Positions 1 to 6,506 of a stretch of DNA of 7,901 nt are shown one piece after another. The stretch covers positions 1-7,901 of the forward strand of contig JASLGC010000215.1 in NCBI GenBank assembly GCA_030150335.1, read 5' to 3'. The notes beneath the pieces were generated by a model. It made no database searches, was not told where the DNA came from, and worked only from the letters and a program-made list of their open reading frames with translations. Made by a program: the position numbers and the translations under genes. Source of the DNA: Flavobacterium sp. GTDB lineage: Bacteria; Bacteroidota; Bacteroidia; Flavobacteriales; Flavobacteriaceae. Position 1 is the first letter of the stretch, and each line of letters starts with the position of its first letter.

Positions 1-29
1 AAGCTGATGCTTTCTATAGAAAAAAAATG

Positions 30-37
30 TACTTTTG
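30..37 (+). promoter_or_regulatory. Putative rimO promoter, -7 element TACTTTTG
   Basis: TACTTTTG matches the Bacteroidota -7 consensus TAnnTTTG exactly. A TTTC at 11-14 is a weak candidate for the -33 element (consensus TTTG) with a 15-bp spacer, shorter than usual. The inferred transcription start is near 42-46, leaving a leader of roughly 12-16 nt before the ATG at 58. This placement argues against translation starting upstream at position 7. Confidence 0.55.
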
Positions 38-57
38 CAGTCCAATTTTTTAAATCA

Positions 58-1371
58 ATGAGAACCAAAACTTTAAAAACAAATAAAATCAACGTAGTAA
101 CTTTAGGTTGTTCAAAAAACGTTTACGATAGTGAAGTGTTAATGGGACAATTAAAAGCGAGTGGTAAAGAAGTAACGCATGAGGCAGCTAATGACGAAGC
201 TAACATTGTAGTAATCAACACATGTGGTTTTATCAATAATGCTAAAGCTGAATCTGTTAATACTATTTTAGAATACGTAGATAAAAAAGAGCAAGGGATT
301 GTTGATAAAATTTTCGTGACTGGATGTTTATCTGAGCGTTATAAACCAGATTTAGAAGCTGAAATTCCTAACGTAGATCAATACTTCGGTACTACTGATT
401 TACCTTTATTATTGAAAGCTTTAGGAGCTGATTATAAACACGAATTATTAGGAGAGCGTATGACTACTACTCCTAAAAACTATGCATATTTAAAAATTGC
501 AGAAGGATGTGACCGTCCTTGTAGTTTTTGTGCTATTCCAATTATGCGTGGAAAACACGTTTCTCAATCTATTGAAAAATTAGTGAAAGAAGCGGAAGGA
601 CTTGCAAGAGATGGTGTGAAAGAACTTATCTTAATTGCTCAAGACCTTACTTACTACGGATTAGATTTATACAAAAAGAGAAACTTAGCTGAACTATTAG
701 AAAACTTAGCTAAGGTAGAAGGTATCGAATGGATTCGTCTTCACTATGCATTCCCTACAGGATTCCCTATGGATGTATTGGAATTGATGAAACGCGAGCC
801 TAAAATCTGTAATTATATCGATATTCCATTACAACATATCTCTGACAACATCTTAAAATCAATGCGTCGTGGTACTACACAAGCTAAGACTACTAAGTTG
901 TTAAACGAGTTTAGAGAAGCTGTACCTGGAATGGCTATCAGAACTACATTAATCGTAGGATACCCTGGAGAAACAGAAGAAGATTTCCAAATCTTAAAAG
1001 ACTGGGTGAAAGAAATGCGTTTCGAACGTTTAGGTTGTTTCGCTTATTCTCACGAAGAAAATACACATGCTTACTCACTTGAAGACGATGTTCCGGAGGA
1101 AGTAAAACAAGAAAGAGCGAATGAAATCATGGAAATTCAAGCGCAAATTTCTTGGGAATTAAACCAAGAGAAAATTGGCAATACATACCGTTGTATCATC
1201 GACAGAAAAGAAGGTAATCACTTTGTAGGTCGTACAGAGTTTGACAGTCCAGATGTTGATAACGAGGTATTAATTGATGCTACTAAACACTACTTAAAAA
1301 TTGGTGAATTTGCAGACATCATTATTGACGAAGCTACGGAGTTTGACCTTTATGGTACTCCATCAAAATAA
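58..1371 (+). CDS. rimO: Ribosomal protein S12 methylthiotransferase RimO
   Basis: This is a radical SAM methylthiotransferase that adds a methylthio group to the beta-carbon of a conserved aspartate of ribosomal protein S12; it acts in the cytoplasm and carries two iron-sulfur clusters. Seen: an N-terminal UPF0004 domain with the three expected cysteines (C18, C56, C90), then the radical SAM CxxxCxxC motif (C151, C155, C158), the RimO-typical stretch RLHYAFPTGFP, and a C-terminal TRAM-like domain from about residue 375 to the end. The 437 residues are the usual RimO length. I chose the ATG at 58 because the protein then begins MRTKTLKTNKINVVTLGCSK, as in related RimO proteins, and because a -7 promoter element lies at 30-37. 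The frame is open from an ATG at 7, but that would add 17 unrelated residues and place the promoter inside the gene. The presence of the TRAM domain and the RimO-specific stretch favour RimO over the tRNA enzyme MiaB. An intrinsic terminator follows directly. Confidence 0.96.
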   Translation: MRTKTLKTNKINVVTLGCSKNVYDSEVLMGQLKASGKEVTHEAANDEANIVVINTCGFINNAKAESVNTILEYVDKKEQGIVDKIFVTGCLSERYKPDLEAEIPNVDQYFGTTDLPLLLKALGADYKHELLGERMTTTPKNYAYLKIAEGCDRPCSFCAIPIMRGKHVSQSIEKLVKEAEGLARDGVKELILIAQDLTYYGLDLYKKRNLAELLENLAKVEGIEWIRLHYAFPTGFPMDVLELMKREPKICNYIDIPLQHISDNILKSMRRGTTQAKTTKLLNEFREAVPGMAIRTTLIVGYPGETEEDFQILKDWVKEMRFERLGCFAYSHEENTHAYSLEDDVPEEVKQERANEIMEIQAQISWELNQEKIGNTYRCIIDRKEGNHFVGRTEFDSPDVDNEVLIDATKHYLKIGEFADIIIDEATEFDLYGTPSK

Positions 1372-1377
1372 TTTATT

Positions 1378-1408
1378 AAAAGCTGTTCTACTTAGAGCAG
1401 CTTTTTTT
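1378..1408 (+). terminator. Intrinsic terminator of rimO
   Basis: A 12-bp stem (1378-1389 with 1394-1405, one G-T wobble, otherwise perfect) closes an ACTT tetraloop and runs into seven Ts (1402-1408). It begins 6 bases after the rimO stop codon. It is expected to separate rimO from the phosphodiesterase gene downstream. Confidence 0.88.
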
Positions 1409-1505
1409 ATATTCCTATTTCTCTATACTTTCCCTCTATTCAATTTTATTGTTTTACTTTACATAAATATAACATTTAGGTAATCTTTAAATAACACAAA
1501 ACGTT

Positions 1506-1513
1506 CATCTTTG
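1506..1513 (+). promoter_or_regulatory. Putative promoter of the phosphodiesterase gene, -7 element
   Basis: CATCTTTG differs from TAnnTTTG only at the first base. The best -33 candidate is a TTTA at 1486-1489, a weak match with a 16-bp spacer. The start of transcription would fall near 1518-1522, giving a leader of about 15-19 nt before the ATG at 1537. The terminator upstream means this gene needs a promoter of its own in the 165-base gap, which otherwise shows only AT-rich sequence. Confidence 0.4.
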
Positions 1514-1536
1514 TTTAAATCCAAAACTTAAACACG

Positions 1537-2283
1537 ATGAAATTAGCTAATCAACTCTTGTTAATCTTCTTTGCTATGAGCGCAACTACTTTTGCACAAG
1601 AACATAAAACTCTTAGAATAGGACATCGTGGTGCGATGGGCCATGTTACCGAAAACACTGTTGAATCTATTCAAAAAGCAATTGAACTAAATTGCGACGT
1701 AATTGAAATTGATGTTTTCAAAATAAAAAGTGGAGAGTTAGTTGTTTTTCACGATGACCAACTTGATAGGCTTACAGATGCTAAAGGCAATATAGAGGAT
1801 TTCACTTTTACTGAATTACAGAAAGTAAAAGTAAATGAAACCTACCACATCCCTACTTTAGAACAAATCATCGAAACAATTAATCGAAAAGCTGTATTAA
1901 ACATTGAGCTTAAAGGTAGCAATACTGCCGAGGATACGAATCGCATCATCCAATTGTTTGCAAGTAAAGGATGGTCTAATGCTAACTTTATTATTTCAAG
2001 CTTTAAATGGGAGGAGTTAGAGAAAATGCGAAGTCTAAATAATACGATTGACATCGCTGTACTAACGGAAGATGAACCAGCTGATGCTATCGCTTTTGCT
2101 AAACAAATAAACGCTGTAGCTATAAATCCTTACTATAAAGATTTAAATACCGTAAACACTGCTAAAATCAAGAAAGCTAACTTAAAGATATATCCGTGGA
2201 CTGTTAATAAAATAGAGGATATTGAAAAAATGAAAGAACTAAAAGTAGATGGAATAATTACTAATTTTCCTGAACGTATATAA
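1537..2283 (+). CDS. Exported glycerophosphodiester phosphodiesterase family protein
   Basis: Proteins of this family hydrolyse glycerophosphodiesters, the deacylated products of phospholipids, to glycerol 3-phosphate and an alcohol. Seen: residues 1-20 form a classical signal peptide with a hydrophobic core and an A-Q cleavage site (TTFA|Q), so the enzyme probably works in the periplasm. The TIM-barrel signature motifs are all present: GHRG with the catalytic His30 and Arg31, ENT at 39-41, ExD (E57, D59; metal ligands), HDD with the second catalytic His72, and the metal-binding E124 in NIELK. The C-terminus has PWTVN and DGIITNFP, both typical of the family. The length of 248 residues is close to the short cytoplasmic UgpQ type rather than the longer periplasmic GlpQ type, yet this one has a signal peptide. 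It stands alone on its strand between a terminator and a convergent permease. The natural substrate cannot be read from the sequence. Confidence 0.93.
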   Translation: MKLANQLLLIFFAMSATTFAQEHKTLRIGHRGAMGHVTENTVESIQKAIELNCDVIEIDVFKIKSGELVVFHDDQLDRLTDAKGNIEDFTFTELQKVKVNETYHIPTLEQIIETINRKAVLNIELKGSNTAEDTNRIIQLFASKGWSNANFIISSFKWEELEKMRSLNNTIDIAVLTEDEPADAIAFAKQINAVAINPYYKDLNTVNTAKIKKANLKIYPWTVNKIEDIEKMKELKVDGIITNFPERI

Positions 2284-2287
2284 ATGC

Positions 2288-2321
2288 AAAGAGGCGTAAT
2301 AATAACTATTACGCCTCTTTT
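2288..2321. terminator. Bidirectional terminator between convergent genes
   Basis: A perfect 14-bp inverted repeat (2288-2301 with 2307-2320) closes a 5-base ATAAC loop. The plus strand leaves the hairpin through CTCTTTTAT and the minus strand through CTCTTTGCATTTA, so the plus-strand U-tract is better but still short. It starts 4 bases after the phosphodiesterase stop and ends 18 bases short of the permease stop on the other strand, so one hairpin plausibly serves both genes. Confidence 0.85.
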
Positions 2322-2338
2322 ATATTATTTAAAATTGA

Positions 2339-3808
2339 TTATAAGTAATCAAAGAATGTTGTGAAATTTTGTAACAACAATACCCATAGAATAATAATTG
2401 TTGTTCCTATAACTGCTCCAAACATCCCTCCAAGTCTAAAGTCTTTCTGCTTTAACAATCCAGTACCAAATACAATGGCATTAGGAGGTGTAGAAACAGG
2501 TAGGAATAAACCACAAGAAGAACATAATCCGACAACTAAACCTACTGGCAATAACTGCTCTGGAGGAAGTACAATCGCTGCTACGTTAATTACAATCGTT
2601 GCTGTAGCTGTACTACTCATGATATTTGAAAACAACACTGTTACTACTGCAAATATAATCATCATCGCTATCATATTAAACTCCATATCTGCTAAGAACT
2701 GTGAGTAATATGGTGCTAATAATTCTTTAATTGCCATACCTAAAGCCAACCCTCCTGCTACTAACATTAGAGTATCCCATGGTAATTTTCTCACGTCTTC
2801 TGCTGTAATAATTCCCATCATTGGCAAGAACATAATTGGTACCATTGCTGCCCCTGCTGTTGGGATGTGTAATGTGTTTCCAAACATCCACATTCCTACT
2901 GTAATTATTAAAATTACAATCACTGTTAGTCGTTGCAAACGCATAGTATTTGTAAGGTCTAATGCCTTATTGGCAAATGAAACGTCTAACCCTTTTACTT
3001 TTGAAGTGTATTTCTTAACTACTGCAAACCAGAATCCTATTAGTAAAATAGAAGCAGGAACAAAACCTAAAAAGAACCATTGCATAAAACTTACTGTATA
3101 TCCTTTGGATTTCAATACGTTTACTACAATTAAGTTAGGTGGTGTTGATACCATACTCATCATCCCTGCAAATGTAGCTGCTGCAGGAATACTGATTAAG
3201 ATAGCTTTTGACATCATCGAATCTTTTCCTTCCCTATCTATCAACGGCATCACGGATGCTAATACCATAGCTGCTGTTGCTGTATTTGAGATAATAAGAG
3301 ATAAGACGGAAGTAACAATGATAATTCCTAATACTAATGTATTGGGATTAGAGCCAAATATTGAAAGTGTCTTTTTAAATAATGATAAATCGAGGTTGGT
3401 TTTTCGCATTCCTTCACTCAAGAAAAAACCTCCTAAAAATATCCAAATAACGTTATCTGACCAGGTATCTGAAATTTCTTGAGGAGATAGTGTGGCTCCT
3501 TCCATATTTCCCATGGTGTAAACTAAGAAACCAATAATCATTATCCCAACCGCAAAGGGAGGAATAGCCTCAGTAGCCCATAACAAAATGGAAAAAATCA
3601 AAATAAATAACGTATAAGTCTGAGCTTCAGAAAAGGCTTCTGGTGCTAAAAAATAAGTACCCGCAAATGATGCCAGTAACGAAAAGAAGAAAATCCCTAC
3701 CCTCGTTTTGATATTCCACATATTCCAAGAAGCCTCGATTAGCAACTCACTGTAAAAGCGAATTCCCGTTCTAATCTTTCGAATCTTATCAAAATAATCA
3801 AATTCCAT
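2339..3808 (-). CDS. SLC13/DASS-family permease (anion:sodium symporter type)
   Basis: This is an inner-membrane carrier of the divalent anion:sodium symporter family, whose members import di- and tricarboxylates or sulfate with sodium. Seen: 489 residues, mostly hydrophobic helices from about residue 36 to the end, after a basic N-terminal cytoplasmic segment. The two-fold repeat of the family is clear: ISNT at residues 173-176 with VSTPPN at 220-225 in the first half, and MSST at 397-400 with VSTPPN at 438-443 in the second half. LGGFFLSEGM near 130-140 is also typical. In the structurally known VcINDY both halves carry SNT motifs that help form the sodium sites and substrate pocket; here the second reads SST, with Ser399 in place of Asn. 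The gene stands alone, with its own promoter candidate and a shared terminator. Neighbours give no hint of substrate, so I leave it open between dicarboxylate, sulfate and other anions. Confidence 0.9.
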   Translation of the reverse strand: MEFDYFDKIRKIRTGIRFYSELLIEASWNMWNIKTRVGIFFFSLLASFAGTYFLAPEAFSEAQTYTLFILIFSILLWATEAIPPFAVGIMIIGFLVYTMGNMEGATLSPQEISDTWSDNVIWIFLGGFFLSEGMRKTNLDLSLFKKTLSIFGSNPNTLVLGIIIVTSVLSLIISNTATAAMVLASVMPLIDREGKDSMMSKAILISIPAAATFAGMMSMVSTPPNLIVVNVLKSKGYTVSFMQWFFLGFVPASILLIGFWFAVVKKYTSKVKGLDVSFANKALDLTNTMRLQRLTVIVILIITVGMWMFGNTLHIPTAGAAMVPIMFLPMMGIITAEDVRKLPWDTLMLVAGGLALGMAIKELLAPYYSQFLADMEFNMIAMMIIFAVVTVLFSNIMSSTATATIVINVAAIVLPPEQLLPVGLVVGLCSSCGLFLPVSTPPNAIVFGTGLLKQKDFRLGGMFGAVIGTTIIILWVLLLQNFTTFFDYL

Positions 3809-3858
3809 ATTCTAATATTTAACTGTTAAAATTACAACATATAAAGTCATAAAGCCAC

Positions 3859-3866
3859 CAAAAATA
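3859..3866 (-). promoter_or_regulatory. Putative permease promoter, -7 element TATTTTTG
   Basis: Read on the minus strand, TATTTTTG fits TAnnTTTG exactly. The -33 region is only a T-run overlapping the hairpin of the upstream gene's terminator, so the -33 match is poor. Transcription would start near 3850-3855, giving a leader of about 42-47 nt before the ATG at 3808. Confidence 0.45.
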
Positions 3867-3880
3867 CGACATTCAATGTT

Positions 3881-3911
3881 AAAAAAGGATAGCAAGGAAT
3901 TGCTATCCTTT
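3881..3911 (-). terminator. Intrinsic terminator of the outer membrane barrel gene
   Basis: A perfect 12-bp inverted repeat (3884-3895 with 3900-3911) encloses a 4-base loop. On the minus strand it runs into six Ts (3886-3881), whereas the plus strand has only three before AG, so it is oriented for the minus-strand gene ending at 4027. It sits 115 bases beyond that stop and just upstream of the permease promoter candidate, separating the two minus-strand genes. Confidence 0.82.
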
Positions 3912-3943
3912 AGTTATCTTATAATCAAACATTTAATCACTAC

Positions 3944-3989
3944 CATTTTCCTACTTTCCCTATTATTAAACTGTTACATTTTCCTACTT
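3944..3989. repeat. 13-bp direct repeat CATTTTCCTACTT, two copies
   Basis: The 13-mer occurs exactly at 3944-3956 and 3977-3989, a 33-bp offset. Both copies lie between the barrel gene stop and its terminator, so they would be in the 3' untranslated part of that transcript. No function can be assigned. Confidence 0.6.
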
Positions 3990-4026
3990 CTTTAATAGAA
4001 CCATTTATACAAACTACATTATATCC

Positions 4027-6381
4027 TTATAATCTTTGCTTTTCTTCAATGTCTATATCTTTAGAATCATACTTCACTTTGCTATTTCCAAAATTATATC
4101 TTAGCCCAATTACCACAGCTTGTGTATCTGAATAATCTCTAAAATAATTGTTTTGATTAGCATACTTTGTTTTGATTGTCTGTATATCACTCTTAAAAAT
4201 ATTATTAAAAGTCAAACTTGTCGCTATTTTCCCTTTGAAAAAATCTCGTGACACCATCACATTTGTTTGCTGCATTCCACTTATTCTAAAAGTACCTTGC
4301 ACACTTGGCGTATAAAAACCGTACGTAATCATTGCCTTCCAATTGCTCTTTTTATCTATGTCAAAGATTGAATAAATTCTACTTCCAAATGTAAAAGCGC
4401 TGTTTTCATGAAGTATCTCATCAACTCCATAGAAGTAATCCTCTTGCTGTTGAAAATGCAAATAAGCACTTCCCGTCCACCACTCTGTAAATTTAAACGG
4501 ATGAGACAATTGCAAACCTGCCGTTTTCCTCTTGTCTATATTGGTATAATGATAAATTAAATACTTTGTTTGTTCTTCCTGAAAAGATATTTCCATAAAA
4601 GGGTTTTTCTCATAATTAAAAAACACTTCCACGTCAAGGTGGTTCCAATTATAGGTTAAACTAAAATTGTGACTTAAGGCGGGTTTTAAATTCGGGTCTC
4701 CTTGAAAATAAGAAAACATATTATAATAACTCTTTGCAGGATTCATCCAAGAATAACTCGGTCTGTTTATTCGCTTACCGTAAGAGAACCTTAATTTCTG
4801 TGAATCATTTATCTCATACATCAAATAAACAGTAGGAAACCATTTGAGATAACTCTGTTTGTTGCTTTCCTCTTCTCTATTTTGAGTTTGAATTCCTGTG
4901 TACTCAGCTCTAAGACCAGCTTTGAATTGCCACTTTTCCCATTGCTTTTGGTAAGAAGAATATCCTGCCCAATTCAACTCTTGATATTCAAATAAGTTAC
5001 TCTTCTTAGCTCTGTATTGTAAACTTCCCTGTTCATCATCCCAAAAATCTAATTGATACTGTGCTTGTATAAAACTATATTTAGCACCCAATTCCCATTT
5101 TGACGTTGCTTCTCCTGAAGTATAATCTAAAGCAGAAACTACTAATCTTGTACGAGAATTATCATCACTCAAATAAGTACTTTCACTTGCCTCTTGGTCT
5201 TTTAAATTTAACTCTGTAAAAACAAACTGATTCTCTACTTGGTTGTCATAAGTGAAATAATTAGACCAAAGCAACTTTCGATTTGCCTTCCACTTCTTGT
5301 CAAACATAAAATACCCAGTATAGCTATCCATGTTAGACTTTTTGTCATTTGTAGTCACATATTTTGATTCTACTATATTTTCTAAATTATAAATCAATGT
5401 TGGTATTACAAATACTCCTTTCGTTTTTGAATTGATATAGCCAGTACCCCCTACCGTAAATGTGAATGTACTATCAATAGCAACATCTGTTTCGATATTA
5501 AAACTATGTCTGCCGTCAATCTTATTCTTACGAGTCATATCACTTGACCATGTTGTTCCATCTTCATAAATAACATTGTCCCAATTGTGACGTACATTAT
5601 TTCCATTACTAAAAGCATAATCTGCAGTAAAATTCACTTTTTTATCTGCATAAATATGGTTGGTACTAATTGTATTATAAGCATATTGTCCTTGTCTAAA
5701 TTTTTCTGCAAAACTTCCTTTATACCCCAGGTTTACATTCTTCTTCATCTTAATATTCAGTACAGCATTCCCTTCGGCTTCATACTTAGCAGGCGGTGTA
5801 GTAATTACTTCAACTGATTCTACTAAAGTCCCTTCCGTAGATTCCAGCAACCCTTTTAACTGTTCGCCACTTAACATTACCTTCTTGTCATTAATAGTAA
5901 CCAAAATACTTGAACTATTGCGAATAGAGATGTTATCACCAAGAACACTTACCCCTGGAGTTTGTTTTAAAATATCCCACGCGTTTGTAGAAGTCAATGG
6001 CGTATCTTGCACATGAAATACAAGTCTATCTATTTCTCTTTTTATCGTAGGTCGTTTTGAAATAACTGTAACTTCATCTAAAACTGTGTTATCCTCTTCT
6101 AAAATTACATGCTTTAATTCAGGCGAATGGATTGGTATTACTCTTTCTTTATATCCGATATATTGGAATGTAACCTGAGTATCTTGTTCAGTAGTTAACT
6201 GAAATTCCCCTTGCTCATTTGAAAAAAAAGAATTGTTATTCCTTCCTTCTTTATCTTTAACAATGATTGTAACAAATGCGAGCTTCTCCCCTTGTTTGTT
6301 TGCAACTGTTCCTTTTAATACTTGTGCTTGCATTATTAGTCCCACTAATAAACAAAACCAAACTAATATAAATCGTACCAT
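4027..6381 (-). CDS. Outer membrane beta-barrel family protein (TonB-receptor-like)
   Basis: This is an outer membrane protein of the Bacteroidota group with a CarboxypepD-regulatory-like N-terminus, a plug-like segment and a large beta-barrel (OMP_b-brl_3-like). Seen: a signal peptide at 1-20 ending MQA|Q; a beta-sandwich domain at about 21-105 (LKGTVANKQGEKLAFVTI, then GEFQL and YIGYKERVIPI); a plug-like region at about 110-215 with TSTNAWDILKQTPGVSVLGD, ILVTINDKKVM and TTPPAKYEAEGNAVLNIKMKK; then a region rich in alternating aromatic/polar strands to GLRYNF, ending at residue 764. A charged 20-residue tail (765-784) follows the last strand. The 784 residues fit this family, and the gene appears intact. 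It is transcribed divergently from a histidine kinase, and its promoter region carries three heptamer repeats that look like a response regulator operator, so it is probably the system's main target. The cargo is unknown. Active TonB-driven transport is possible but not shown; no SusD-like partner lies beside it. Confidence 0.9.
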   Translation of the reverse strand: MVRFILVWFCLLVGLIMQAQVLKGTVANKQGEKLAFVTIIVKDKEGRNNNSFFSNEQGEFQLTTEQDTQVTFQYIGYKERVIPIHSPELKHVILEEDNTVLDEVTVISKRPTIKREIDRLVFHVQDTPLTSTNAWDILKQTPGVSVLGDNISIRNSSSILVTINDKKVMLSGEQLKGLLESTEGTLVESVEVITTPPAKYEAEGNAVLNIKMKKNVNLGYKGSFAEKFRQGQYAYNTISTNHIYADKKVNFTADYAFSNGNNVRHNWDNVIYEDGTTWSSDMTRKNKIDGRHSFNIETDVAIDSTFTFTVGGTGYINSKTKGVFVIPTLIYNLENIVESKYVTTNDKKSNMDSYTGYFMFDKKWKANRKLLWSNYFTYDNQVENQFVFTELNLKDQEASESTYLSDDNSRTRLVVSALDYTSGEATSKWELGAKYSFIQAQYQLDFWDDEQGSLQYRAKKSNLFEYQELNWAGYSSYQKQWEKWQFKAGLRAEYTGIQTQNREEESNKQSYLKWFPTVYLMYEINDSQKLRFSYGKRINRPSYSWMNPAKSYYNMFSYFQGDPNLKPALSHNFSLTYNWNHLDVEVFFNYEKNPFMEISFQEEQTKYLIYHYTNIDKRKTAGLQLSHPFKFTEWWTGSAYLHFQQQEDYFYGVDEILHENSAFTFGSRIYSIFDIDKKSNWKAMITYGFYTPSVQGTFRISGMQQTNVMVSRDFFKGKIATSLTFNNIFKSDIQTIKTKYANQNNYFRDYSDTQAVVIGLRYNFGNSKVKYDSKDIDIEEKQRL

Positions 6382-6400
6382 ACTTATTACTATTTTGATT

Positions 6401-6430
6401 CAAAAGTCGTTCGCTTTCTAAAACATCAAG
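6401..6430 (-). promoter_or_regulatory. Putative promoter of the outer membrane barrel gene
   Basis: On the minus strand GACTTTTG (6408-6401) matches TAnnTTTG except at the first base. CTTG (6430-6427) supplies a -33-like TTG with an 18-bp spacer. The predicted start near 6393-6397 leaves a leader of about 12-16 nt before the ATG at 6381. The -33-like element overlaps the nearest GGTTAAT repeat by one base, an arrangement that suits an activator contacting RNA polymerase. Confidence 0.45.
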
Positions 6431-6462
6431 GTTAATAGACGGTTAATGAACGGTTAATGCTC
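6430..6462. promoter_or_regulatory. Three GGTTAAT heptamers at 11-bp period, probable response regulator operator
   Basis: GGTTAAT occurs exactly at 6430-6436, 6441-6447 and 6452-6458. Each is followed by a 4-base spacer ending in C, so the unit is GGTTAATNNNC repeated three times in the same orientation. A 7-bp direct repeat at 11-bp period is the known architecture of PhoB-type boxes and other OmpR-family sites, where tandem winged-helix domains bind one face of the helix. It lies in the 125-base divergent region, at about -36 to -64 from the inferred barrel gene start and about -49 to -77 from the kinase gene start. The adjacent response regulator is the natural candidate ligand; that link is inference. 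Confidence 0.72.
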
Positions 6463-6493
6463 CTATTATCAAAAACATCTATACTATTTATCC

Positions 6494-6501
6494 TACTTTT
6501 G
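6494..6501 (+). promoter_or_regulatory. Putative kinase-regulator operon promoter, -7 element TACTTTTG
   Basis: TACTTTTG is an exact TAnnTTTG match, identical to the element before rimO. It ends only 5 bases before the kinase ATG at 6507, so transcription from it would begin at or within a few bases of the start codon. No clear TTTG is seen at the expected -33 distance, which would be consistent with activator dependence or with the match being fortuitous in AT-rich DNA. Confidence 0.4.
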
Positions 6502-6506
6502 TTTAA

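Noticed and set aside
11..22. Perfect palindrome TTTCTATAGAAA just upstream of the rimO -7 element
   Set aside because: A 12-bp AT-rich palindrome is easily found by chance in DNA of this composition, and rimO is normally not a repressor-controlled gene; the window starts too close to judge.
1301..1483. Open frame on the plus strand, 60 codons, hydrophobic end
   Set aside because: It begins inside the rimO C-terminus and runs straight through the intrinsic terminator; the hydrophobic stretch comes from the T-rich terminator region.
2288..2321. The long perfect hairpin as a mobile-element inverted repeat or attachment site
   Set aside because: Its position between two convergent stop codons and its T-rich exits are fully explained by a bidirectional terminator.
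2361..2708. Open frame on the plus strand, 115 codons
   Set aside because: It lies antisense inside the clearly conserved permease gene and its translation shows no recognisable domain; it is a shadow frame.
2865..3482. Open frame on the plus strand, 205 codons
   Set aside because: Long, but fully antisense to the permease, with composition expected from the complement of hydrophobic-helix codons and no promoter or family resemblance.
4027..6381. SusC-type nutrient uptake locus
   Set aside because: No SusD-like lipoprotein or glycan-degrading enzymes are next to the barrel gene, and its plug and barrel sequence fits the generic outer membrane beta-barrel family better than SusC.
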